Positions 1-5,265 of a stretch of DNA of 5,265 bases are shown piece by piece; position 1 is the first letter of the stretch; each line of letters opens with the position of its first letter. The notes below the pieces were generated by a model. The model saw only the letters and a list, made by a program, of their open reading frames with translations. It was not told the DNA's origin and made no database searches. This DNA comes from an uncultured Eubacteriales bacterium (GTDB lineage: Bacteria; Bacillota_A; Clostridia; Saccharofermentanales; Saccharofermentanaceae), in the NCBI GenBank assembly GCA_900313405.1, contig OMQY01000102.1:1-5265 (forward strand). The letters are read 5' to 3'. Both the position numbers and the translations under genes were made by a program.

Positions 1-1
1 G

Positions 2-1000
2 ATGTGTGACCTGAAGAATGTCGATCAGCAGATCGCTTACGACGTCGACTTCCACCGCTTCCCGGTCAAGATCTACGACACATTGATGAACGACGAATCA
101 ACTGCGATCTGCAGGAGCCTCGACTCGGCCGGAATGTTCCAGATCTTCAGAGCTGACGCTACGGAGCTTTCCGATTCCGAGATAGATTCTTCTATATCCC
201 AAAGCACTGCCAACGACCGCATCTCCGCCATAGTGGTCCTCCGTGAGGACGCATCCGCCACCGAGCTCTACTCGCTCGGCGAAGACCCCAGGTTCGAACT
301 GTTCAAGGCCGCTCTCGAGAGCGAGCTCGCAGCTCCGGGTGAAGCTCTGGCCGCACCGTCGATCCTGCTCGTGTCGGGCGACGGGGAAGAGGTCGACTAC
401 AAGAGAACGAACAACTTCGCTTACTCGCTGGCATTCGGCTGCCTCGCGTTCGTCTTCGGCGGAATACTGATCCTGTCGACCGTGCTGAACGAGAAGAGTG
501 ACAAGGTCTACAGCCGCATCCTTCTGACATCGGCTGACAAGCGCAGCTACTTCTTATCCAAGGCCCTCCTCTCGCTGGCTCTGACGCTGGAGCAGGTGAC
601 GGTCATGACGGTGACATTCGCACTGTTCGTGCATAAGGACATCGGAGTTACGACCTTCCAGTATTTCTTCATTATGCTGACTGTCGGGATAGTCTTCGAT
701 CTGATAAGCCTTGTCGGAGGACTATTCTTCCACTCGATCGCCGCGGGCGCCATCTTCTCGTTCTCGATCTTCGCTTTCTCGAACCTTATCTCGGGAACCT
801 ACTTCGATATCGCCGACGCGAGCGAGGTCTTCAAGAAAACGGCGCTCCTGATGCCCCAGCGCTGGGCAATGTTCAGCGTCACAAGGTTCCTGAACGGCGA
901 CTCGTCCGGCTACCCTCTGATGCTTTGCGTAACGGCCGCGTATTTGGTTATAATATTCGTGGTCGGAACGATCGGACTCCGGCTGAGAGAAGAGGATTAA
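2..1000 (+). CDS. ABC-2 type transport permease, 5' partial
   Basis: This is the membrane subunit of an ABC transporter, most likely an exporter that works with an ATPase encoded upstream, outside the window. The visible 332 residues begin with a hydrophilic domain (about 1-135) that resembles the large extracytoplasmic domain found after the first helix in ABC-2 permeases. Five hydrophobic segments follow, at about 138-160, 185-208, 219-242, 245-264 and 305-327. Between the first two is a charged stretch (EKSDKVYSRILLTSADKRSY, 164-183) matching the cytoplasmic coupling segment of the family, and LMPQRWAM (283-290) resembles the conserved Pro-aromatic segment before the last helix. The family normally has a helix before the extracytoplasmic domain. 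It is absent here, so the ATG at position 2 is probably internal and the gene truncated by the window edge. The substrate cannot be told; antimicrobial peptide, lipid or drug export are common for permeases next to DesK-like systems. The kinase gene begins 16 nt after its stop codon. Confidence 0.85.
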   Translation: MCDLKNVDQQIAYDVDFHRFPVKIYDTLMNDESTAICRSLDSAGMFQIFRADATELSDSEIDSSISQSTANDRISAIVVLREDASATELYSLGEDPRFELFKAALESELAAPGEALAAPSILLVSGDGEEVDYKRTNNFAYSLAFGCLAFVFGGILILSTVLNEKSDKVYSRILLTSADKRSYFLSKALLSLALTLEQVTVMTVTFALFVHKDIGVTTFQYFFIMLTVGIVFDLISLVGGLFFHSIAAGAIFSFSIFAFSNLISGTYFDIADASEVFKKTALLMPQRWAMFSVTRFLNGDSSGYPLMLCVTAAYLVIIFVVGTIGLRLREED

Positions 1001-1006
1001 GGACGG
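999..1006 (+). promoter_or_regulatory. Ribosome binding site deciding a TTG start
   Basis: AAGGACGG overlaps the permease stop codon and lies 10 nt before the TTG at 1017. An in-frame TAA at 1008-1010 rules out any start further upstream. The first in-frame ATG (1062) would cut into the first membrane helix of the kinase. TTG at 1017 is therefore the better start, although the ribosome binding site is imperfect. Confidence 0.5.
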
Positions 1007-1016
1007 ATAATCAGGT

Positions 1017-2225
1017 TTGGAAGGTCATCTGCGTGAGAACTACTTTCTGATAGCCAAGGCGATGGGCATAATTGCCTTCGTTATAGGCGGCATGGTGACC
1101 GGCCGTGATCAGACATCGTCTGCGGTGAAGATCCTCTTAGCGGGCGCTGCGTTCCTGTTCTTCTCGGTCGCTTCCGAACTGGCAGACGGAACGCCCCGGC
1201 GCATATTCTGGTATATGACTGAAGGTGCAGCTGCTGTTATGGCGCTGCTCTTCGCGCCGTTTGTGGGGTTGTTCTTCCTGACTGTCACATATCTCGACAT
1301 CGTCGGTCGCCTCGCGCCGATCGACATTCTGGGCGCACTTGCACTCATGGCACTCGTGCCGTCCTTCGACCTTAACGCCGGCTATTGCCTGATGCTGATA
1401 TTCTTCACAATGGTCATCTACTATCAGCACTACAAGATCGTGGGCTGGTACAAGGCCGCGACCGACGACAATCTTAAGCAGGAGTCGCGTCTGAAGTCCG
1501 ATATCGAAAACAATAATCTTGCACACCGCGCCGAGCTTCGGCAGTCGCGCCTCCGCCACGAGAACGAGCTCCTCGAAGAGAAGAGCAGGATCTCTCAGGC
1601 CCTCCACGACAAGCTCGGCCACAGCATAAACGGCTCGATCTATAAGCTCGAAGCATCGCGCGTCTTGATCGACAAGGATCCGGAGCGTTCGTCTTCGATC
1701 CTCGAGGAGGTCATAGACAGCCTGCGCGGCAGCATGGACGAGATCCGCGTGATAATCCGTAACGAACGCCCCGACAAGAAACGTATGGCTCTGAAGTCTT
1801 TGCAGGCGCTCGTTGCCGAGTGTGAAGAAGAGTACGGGATCGATGCCGCGCTTAGTGTGACGGGAGATGACCGTGCCATCCCGGAGAACATATGGGAGGT
1901 CATACTGGATAATACTTTCGAGGCAGTTACGAATGCGCTCAAGTATTCGGGCTGTTCCTCTATATCGATCGATATCAATGTTCTCGCCGAGGTCGTCCGC
2001 GCCACCATCGCCGATAACGGTAAAGGCGCCTCGGTCGTCGAAGAGAGCATGGGAATACAGGGTATGAAAGAGCGCGTGCGACGCGTCAAAGGATATATCG
2101 ACATCGACCCCGTGGGCGGCTTTACGATCAACATGATCCTGCCGCTGGGCAAAGTGGGGAAGAGCGGGGCCGAAGCGGCTGAAGCGGAGATCGCGCAGGG
2201 CAGTGCCCATAGACAGGAGGACTAA
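1017..2225 (+). CDS. Sensor histidine kinase, HisKA_3 (NarL/DesK) type
   Basis: This membrane sensor autophosphorylates on a histidine and passes the phosphate to the response regulator encoded directly downstream. The 402 residues start with about five hydrophobic segments (roughly 11-28, 35-52, 69-92, 102-117 and 122-138) with very short connecting loops and no sizeable extracellular domain. This suggests sensing within the membrane or through the neighbouring permease. A charged, probably coiled-coil linker (about 150-195) leads to the dimerisation domain with the phosphoacceptor motif ALHDKLGH, where His197 is the likely site. The ATPase domain shows the N-box (Glu302, Asn306 in EAVTNALKYS), the G1 box (DNGKG, 333-337) and a G2 box (GIQGMKERV, 346-354). 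All catalytic elements are present, so the kinase looks active. A short Ala/Glu-rich tail (380-402) follows the ATPase fold. The start is TTG (ATG at codon 16 is the alternative). The layout resembles DesK, but the signal is unknown. Confidence 0.93.
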   Translation: MEGHLRENYFLIAKAMGIIAFVIGGMVTGRDQTSSAVKILLAGAAFLFFSVASELADGTPRRIFWYMTEGAAAVMALLFAPFVGLFFLTVTYLDIVGRLAPIDILGALALMALVPSFDLNAGYCLMLIFFTMVIYYQHYKIVGWYKAATDDNLKQESRLKSDIENNNLAHRAELRQSRLRHENELLEEKSRISQALHDKLGHSINGSIYKLEASRVLIDKDPERSSSILEEVIDSLRGSMDEIRVIIRNERPDKKRMALKSLQALVAECEEEYGIDAALSVTGDDRAIPENIWEVILDNTFEAVTNALKYSGCSSISIDINVLAEVVRATIADNGKGASVVEESMGIQGMKERVRRVKGYIDIDPVGGFTINMILPLGKVGKSGAEAAEAEIAQGSAHRQED

Positions 2226-2855
2226 ATGGAACCGATCAGAGTTTTGATAGCAGACGACAGTGATTTTGTAAGAGACGGGATGAAGATCATCCTCGACATC
2301 GACGACGACTTCGACGTGGTCGGCTGTGCGAGCAACGGCCGTGAAGCTGTGGAGATGGCGCGCGTAACGCCCTGTGACGTCGTGCTGATGGATATCCAGA
2401 TGCCTGTCATGGACGGTATCGAAGCCACGCGCATCTTCTGCTCGGAGGGCCTCGGCAAGGTAATGATCCTGACGACCTTTGACGACGACGATCTCGTGCG
2501 GCAGGCGATAAACGAGGGCGCCCGCGGCTACGTCATCAAGAACCACAAGCCCGAAGACCTGAAGCAGATGATCCGTTCGATCCATCAGGGCGCCAGGGTG
2601 ATGGACGAGGAAGTTTTCGATAAATTCGTTGATGCCGGCATCAAGCCGAACACCAACTTCGACCGCTCGGGCTTCACCGCGCGCGAGCTCGAGATCATCG
2701 AGGCTGTCGCGTCCGGCCTCTCCAACAAGGAGATCGCCGAGAAGCTCTTCATCTCCGAAGGCACCGTCAAGAACTACATCAGCAACATCCTCCTGAAGGA
2801 GGGGCTCGCACACCGTACCCAGCTCGCCGTCTACTACCTGACGGGGCGAAAGTGA
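2226..2855 (+). CDS. Response regulator, NarL/FixJ family with LuxR-type HTH
   Basis: This cytoplasmic transcription factor is the probable partner of the preceding kinase. The receiver domain (about 4-120) carries the acidic pair Asp10/Asp11, the phosphoacceptor Asp56 (in LMDIQMP), Thr83 and Lys105, so all phosphorylation and switch residues are present. A short linker leads to a LuxR-type helix-turn-helix (about 149-205) with the typical segment SNKEIAEKLFISEGTVKN. The length of 209 residues is normal for the family. The ATG directly follows the kinase TAA with no spacer. AGGAGG at 2215-2220, inside the kinase gene, is 5 nt upstream, so the two proteins are probably translationally coupled. 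By analogy with similar loci it likely activates the adjacent transporter operon when phosphorylated. The promoter it would bind is upstream of this window. Its target is inference; its class is clear. Confidence 0.96.
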   Translation: MEPIRVLIADDSDFVRDGMKIILDIDDDFDVVGCASNGREAVEMARVTPCDVVLMDIQMPVMDGIEATRIFCSEGLGKVMILTTFDDDDLVRQAINEGARGYVIKNHKPEDLKQMIRSIHQGARVMDEEVFDKFVDAGIKPNTNFDRSGFTARELEIIEAVASGLSNKEIAEKLFISEGTVKNYISNILLKEGLAHRTQLAVYYLTGRK

Positions 2856-2864
2856 GGTGCCACG

Positions 2865-3707
2865 ATGATGCGAGTCCCGGAGAGCTGTGCCAAATGCCTG
2901 TACGATAAGCAGGCGCGAAAGACCGACGATCCCGAATACCTGGCCGAGATCAAAAGGATCCTTGAGGACCGGCGCGAAGAAGATACGAGCCCTTATATGG
3001 TGTACCTGTTCAACAAGGTGCACACACGCTTCTTCGGGGCGCCTGCCGACTATAGCGCAGTCAAGCGCGAGTTCAACGATCTGGTCCTCGGGATGGAGGA
3101 CAGTCTGAGACACGAGATCGAGGCGGCGCCGGACCCGCTCGCCAAAGCGCTCGCTATCGCGCGTACCGGCAATTATATCGACTTTGCTGCGATGGAAACA
3201 GTTGACCGCGGTGAACTCGTGCGCCTTCTCGGCGAGTCCTCGCTGCGTGATGAAGAGAAAGACGTATACGAGTCGTTTGTCCGCGACTGCTCTCAGGGTG
3301 ATTCGTTCCTTCTCATCTGCGACAACTGCGGCGAGATCGTGCTCGACAAGCTCCTGATCGAACAGATCGCGCTCCGCTTCCCGAACCTTACGATCCGTGC
3401 GCTCGTCCGCGGCGGTGAAGTCCTGAACGATGTCACGATCGATGATGCCTTATATGTCGGTCTCGACAAAGTCGCCGGTATCCTGACAAACGGCGAGGCC
3501 ATAGGCGGCACTGTCTACGATATGATGCCCGATGATGCACGCGCCGCGCTCGACACTTCCGACGTGATCCTCTCCAAAGGCCAGGCCAACTACGAGTCCC
3601 TGACCGGTCAGGGGCGCCACATCTACTACGAGTTCCTCTGCAAGTGCGACCTCTTCACGAGCAAGTTCGGTGTCCCGATGCTGACCGGGATGTTCGTGGC
3701 GGAGTGA
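2865..3707 (+). CDS. DUF89 / ARMT1-like damage-control phosphatase, CxxC subfamily
   Basis: This belongs to the DUF89 (ARMT1-like) family of metal-dependent phosphatases, several of which remove phosphate from damaged or unwanted phosphometabolites. The 280 residues show the family signatures in order: an N-terminal CxxC (Cys8, Cys11 in CAKCLYDKQ) typical of the prokaryotic subfamily, TGNYIDF (101-107), DNCGEIVLD (153-161), NDVTIDD (188-194) and SKGQANYESL (237-246). A further cysteine pair (Cys259, Cys261) lies near the C-terminus. By comparison with solved family members, Asp153, Asn154 and Asp189 are the likely metal ligands and Lys238 is in the active site. The protein looks complete and cytosolic. 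GAGGTG (2854-2859) overlaps the regulator stop codon 5 nt before the first of two consecutive ATGs; the second ATG (2868) is a possible alternative. Its substrate is unknown, and its place in a sensor/transporter operon does not reveal it. Confidence 0.9.
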   Translation: MMRVPESCAKCLYDKQARKTDDPEYLAEIKRILEDRREEDTSPYMVYLFNKVHTRFFGAPADYSAVKREFNDLVLGMEDSLRHEIEAAPDPLAKALAIARTGNYIDFAAMETVDRGELVRLLGESSLRDEEKDVYESFVRDCSQGDSFLLICDNCGEIVLDKLLIEQIALRFPNLTIRALVRGGEVLNDVTIDDALYVGLDKVAGILTNGEAIGGTVYDMMPDDARAALDTSDVILSKGQANYESLTGQGRHIYYEFLCKCDLFTSKFGVPMLTGMFVAE

Positions 3708-3717
3708 GGGGGCAGCT

Positions 3718-4281
3718 ATGGATCAAGCTCGGTCGTATCTTACCCCGTCACAGCGCGCTCTCCTGATCGCCAACTCCGACCTCGTGATGTTCGACGCTAA
3801 CCGCGGCTTCAAGGCACATCGCCTCGCGCTGGCCCTGGCGCTCATCCCGCTGCTGGTCGTGAGCGCGTTCGATGTATATGTGATGATCCGGTTCGACGAG
3901 CAGATCAGCGAGCACCCGGGGCTGTGCATGTGCCCGATCTGCGCGATCTTTATCATAGCGGCGGGGAGTGTGCCGCTGCTGTATATCCTTTTCGATGATC
4001 TGCTCTTCAAGCGTGCGGGCAAGAACGGGTTCCGCCGGCGTCTCGCTCAACAGATGCCGGGCGACGTTGAGTGCCGCCGCGTACTCGTTGCATGGGTCTA
4101 TCCGCCCAAGGCCGAGGGCGAGTTTGTCTTTGACGGCGTCAAGGAAGGCTTCGGGTTCTTCGGCTTCGCCAATCTGTTTCTGCCGGAGAAAGGAGCCGAG
4201 ATGCTGGTCCTCACGGCCGCCGACGGCTTCGTCGCTTACGTCAGGCGCGACGAGCGGATAGAGGAACTGTTCGGGGAGTGA
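3718..4281 (+). CDS. Unrecognised protein with two membrane helices
   Basis: I do not recognise this 187-residue protein. It has a short hydrophilic N-terminus (1-33), two hydrophobic segments (about 34-56 and 74-95), and a soluble C-terminal half (about 98-187) that starts with a basic stretch (KRAGKNGFRRR). By the positive-inside rule the C-terminal half should be cytoplasmic. The loop between the helices ends in a cysteine cluster, CMCPIC (Cys70, Cys72, Cys75), which might bind metal or form a disulfide at the membrane surface. The C-terminal half contains a Gly/Phe-rich segment (GFGFFGFANLFL, 144-155), suggesting a compact beta-rich fold, but no catalytic motif is visible. GAGGGGG (3706-3712) overlaps the stop codon of the phosphatase gene and lies 5 nt before the ATG, so this is the last gene of the operon. 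Codon use matches its neighbours. It is very likely a real gene, of unknown function. Confidence 0.85.
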   Translation: MDQARSYLTPSQRALLIANSDLVMFDANRGFKAHRLALALALIPLLVVSAFDVYVMIRFDEQISEHPGLCMCPICAIFIIAAGSVPLLYILFDDLLFKRAGKNGFRRRLAQQMPGDVECRRVLVAWVYPPKAEGEFVFDGVKEGFGFFGFANLFLPEKGAEMLVLTAADGFVAYVRRDERIEELFGE

Positions 4282-4362
4282 AGGGGATTAAATTAGACCC
4301 ACCCATTACGGCGAGGTGAACCCGCGAAGCTGGACGATCTATAGGCTCTGCACTGAATCCAT

Positions 4363-4598
4363 ACCTACAAAACAGGCCCTTTTGACTTCCTTGTAGGTTT
4401 TCTCATAACGCTGTCCTACAAGAACCGGAAAAGTTGCTTTTATGTAGGTATTTTTCGAGCATGCTTACATACATAATCAAGAGTTTGTGCTTCCATGTAT
4501 GTTCATTTACATACATAGAGCGAAAAACCGTCATTTATGTAGGTATCAACCCCTCTCAGAATACCTACAAAAATCGAAGAAATGCCTTCTATGTATCT
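4363..4598. repeat. Array of five 36-bp spaced dyads (ACCTACA...TGTAGGT)
   Basis: Five left arms start at 4363 (ACCTACA), 4414 (TCCTACA), 4467 (ACATACA), 4509 (ACATACA) and 4563 (ACCTACA). Each is followed exactly 29 nt later by an inverted right arm, at 4392 (TGTAGGT), 4443 (TGTAGGT), 4496 (TGTATGT), 4538 (TGTAGGT) and 4592 (TGTATCT). The 36-bp units are separated by linkers of different length (15, 17, 6 and 18 nt). The 22-nt interiors are not identical but share a trend: A-rich at the left, and close to TGCTTYYA just before the right arm. Dyads 1 and 3 pair perfectly over 8 bp. Dyad 3 has changed both arms together (CC to CA, GG to TG). Dyads 2 and 4 have one mismatch and dyad 5 has two. 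The fixed internal spacing with free external spacing indicates that the 36-bp dyad is the unit. Possible roles are binding sites for a multimeric protein or structured RNA; neither is shown. Confidence 0.85.
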
Positions 4599-4710
4599 CT
4601 TTGTTAATAGCTTCAATGAAAGGCAACCGTCCAAGCGGTCTGCATCTTTCTTCTCGAAAATGTTGTATCATCACCGGCTACGGATTCCAACAGGTTCGTC
4701 CCGTCCTGCA

Positions 4711-4719
4711 TGCTATAAT
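4711..4719 (+). promoter_or_regulatory. Extended -10 promoter for the small gene
   Basis: TGCTATAAT is a perfect TATAAT (4714-4719) with the TGn extension of extended -10 promoters. No sequence resembling TTGACA is found 15-19 nt upstream, so the promoter would depend on the extended -10 or on an activator. Transcription would start near 4726, giving a leader of about 26 nt before the ATG at 4752. The dyad array ends about 110 nt upstream of this start, too far for simple steric repression at the promoter. Confidence 0.65.
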
Positions 4720-4741
4720 CAACGTAGATTCAGACTCGCCC

Positions 4742-4746
4742 GGAGG
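4742..4746 (+). promoter_or_regulatory. Ribosome binding site deciding the ATG at 4752
   Basis: GGAGG lies 5 nt before the ATG at 4752. The in-frame GTG at 4746, which would add two residues, overlaps this site and cannot be used with it. The ATG is therefore the start. Confidence 0.8.
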
Positions 4747-4751
4747 TGTGC

Positions 4752-5129
4752 ATGTACAAGATAACAGTTACGCGTAACCGCAGATTCGCCGCATCCCTGA
4801 TGCCATACTGGATCATCATCGGCATTCCCAAAGCCGAATTCTACGCGCGCTTCGGTCTCAATGGTGACTCGTGCGAGATGAGCCCGGCAGGCTTTCCTGT
4901 CGCACGCCTAGACGCTTCCACGCTCGACCGGATCGGAGGCATCCGCATCAAGAACGGTCAGACTCTCGAGCTCAACGTGGTCGACTGCAATGTGCCCCTG
5001 TTCGTCAGCACCTCGGACGGCTATCTGTCAAACGAGATCATCCTCTCCGACTACCTTTCTTGCCACGATCGCGTCTTCATCAACACTCACGGCGGTTTCT
5101 CGAAGCTCCCTCACCCCATGATCGAGTAA
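4752..5129 (+). CDS. Unrecognised small soluble protein (125 residues)
   Basis: I do not recognise this protein with confidence. It starts MYKITVTRNRRF, has one moderately hydrophobic stretch (ASLMPYWIIIGIP, about 14-26) too short and polar to be a clear membrane helix, and continues with alternating beta-like segments to a C-terminus ending in HPMIE. There is no signal peptide, helix-turn-helix, zinc site or catalytic motif that I can identify. The basic N-terminus and beta-rich pattern suggest a small single-domain cytoplasmic protein. It has its own promoter and a strong ribosome binding site, and its codon use is like that of the upstream operon, so it is probably a real, resident gene. 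Its most notable property is its position: a dyad array ends 153 nt before its ATG and another begins 14 nt after its stop codon. Whether the protein acts on those arrays is unknown. Confidence 0.8.
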   Translation: MYKITVTRNRRFAASLMPYWIIIGIPKAEFYARFGLNGDSCEMSPAGFPVARLDASTLDRIGGIRIKNGQTLELNVVDCNVPLFVSTSDGYLSNEIILSDYLSCHDRVFINTHGGFSKLPHPMIE

Positions 5130-5143
5130 CGTCATTGCGGCTG

Positions 5144-5265
5144 TACCACACTTTTCTTGATTATCGCTGATAATGTGGTAAAGCCCGGACTTGGATTACC
5201 ACATTATCTTCAATTTCCGCCGAAAATGTGGTAAAGCCCGGACTTGGATTACCACATTATCTTCA
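5144..5265. repeat. 53-bp tandem array of spaced dyads (TACCACA...TGTGGTA), cut by window end
   Basis: Left arms TACCACA start at 5144, 5197 and 5250, an exact 53-bp period. Right arms TGTGGTA start at 5174 and 5227, always 30 nt after their left arm, giving 37-bp dyads. Dyads are joined by an invariant 16-nt linker, AAGCCCGGACTTGGAT (5181-5196 and 5234-5249). A 41-nt stretch (5172-5212) recurs without change at 5225-5265, where the window stops, so the array probably continues. The first interior (5151-5173) differs from the second (5204-5226), but each can form a small inner stem: ATTATC/GATAAT in the first and TTTC/GAAA in the second. The interior length (23 nt) and arm length (7 nt) nearly match those of the array at 4363-4598 (22 and 7 nt). 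Confidence 0.9.
5169..5208. repeat. Perfect 13-bp inverted repeat with 14-nt loop
   Basis: GATAATGTGGTAA (5169-5181) is the exact reverse complement of TTACCACATTATC (5196-5208), enclosing AGCCCGGACTTGGA. The next unit repeats it with 10 perfect base pairs (5225-5234 with 5249-5258) and the same loop. This alternative pairing joins the right arm of one dyad to the left arm of the next and is the strongest hairpin in the window. It starts 40 nt after the stop codon of the small gene and could act as a 3' stabiliser or terminator in its transcript. The right arm is not followed by a clean T-run, so an intrinsic terminator is not convincing. Confidence 0.75.

Larger units (their letters stand above)
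4282..4751. other. Long non-coding region between the operon and the small gene
   Basis: No credible gene is seen in these 470 bases. The first 80 or so (4282-4360) have ordinary composition. They contain only a weak bulged hairpin (about 4311-4325, GCGAGG/CCCGC around TGAA) without a T-run, so no convincing terminator follows the operon. From about 4361 to 4600 the sequence becomes AT-rich and holds the five-dyad array described separately. The last 150 bases (4600-4751) lead into the promoter and ribosome binding site of the downstream gene. Open frames crossing the region lack a ribosome binding site and translate the repeats into low-complexity sequence. Confidence 0.7.

Noticed and set aside
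1137..3113. 658-codon open frame on the minus strand
   Set aside because: It is opposite the kinase, regulator and phosphatase genes, which have clear family motifs. Long antisense frames are common opposite GC-rich genes with such codon bias.
4311..4325. Intrinsic terminator after the operon
   Set aside because: The stem is only five base pairs with a bulge and no T-run follows.
4382..4409. Promoter within the first array (TTGACT, 16-nt spacer, CATAAC)
   Set aside because: The -35 is good but the -10 matches only four of six bases, and no gene follows closely. The similarity may come from the AT-rich dyad interior.
4746..4751. GTG start for the small protein
   Set aside because: The codon overlaps the GGAGG site; the ATG at 4752 has ideal spacing.
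4487..4777. 96-codon open frame across the repeat array and into the small gene
   Set aside because: There is no ribosome binding site, it overlaps the promoter and start of a better-supported gene in another frame, and much of its sequence translates the dyads.
5144..5265. Canonical CRISPR array
   Set aside because: The interiors are only 23 nt, the third starts like the second, the arms are perfect inverted repeats around the interior, and no cas gene is in the window. It is left open only because the array is cut by the window end.

Overview
The window looks like part of a bacterial chromosome of moderately high GC. The likely source is a member of the Bacillota (Clostridia-like) or a related Gram-positive lineage. 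The reasons are tightly packed co-directional genes with strong AGGAGG-type ribosome binding sites, a TTG start, a DesK/DesR-like two-component pair next to an ABC-2 permease, and a family I DUF89 protein with an N-terminal CxxC. This placement is inference; no rRNA or other marker gene is present.

Positions 2-4281 hold five genes on the + strand that probably form one operon, with gaps of 0-16 nt. They are: the 3' part of an ABC-2 type transport permease (its first membrane helix lies outside the window); a membrane-bound HisKA_3-type sensor histidine kinase; a NarL/LuxR-type response regulator whose ATG directly follows the kinase stop codon; a DUF89/ARMT1-like metal-dependent damage-control phosphatase; and an unrecognised protein with two membrane helices. 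The first three fit the common Gram-positive arrangement in which a kinase/regulator pair controls the exporter encoded beside it. The last two are translationally well placed in the operon but have no obvious link to that pathway.

Positions 4282-4751 are non-coding and more AT-rich. They contain an array of five 36-bp dyads at 4363-4598. In every dyad a 7-nt left arm (consensus ACCTACA) is followed exactly 29 nt later by its inverted partner (consensus TGTAGGT), while the linkers between dyads vary in length. An extended -10 promoter (TGCTATAAT, 4711-4719) and a GGAGG site then lead into a small gene for an unrecognised 125-residue soluble protein (4752-5129).

Beginning 14 nt after that gene is a second array (5144-5265, running off the window end). 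It has the same architecture: left arm TACCACA, partner TGTGGTA 30 nt later, and an exact 53-bp period with a conserved 16-nt linker. The small gene is therefore bracketed by two dyad arrays with nearly the same geometry but different arm sequences. This is the most unusual feature of the window. I cannot assign it to a known repeat class; it may be a set of protein-binding sites, structured RNA or a mobile or repetitive element.
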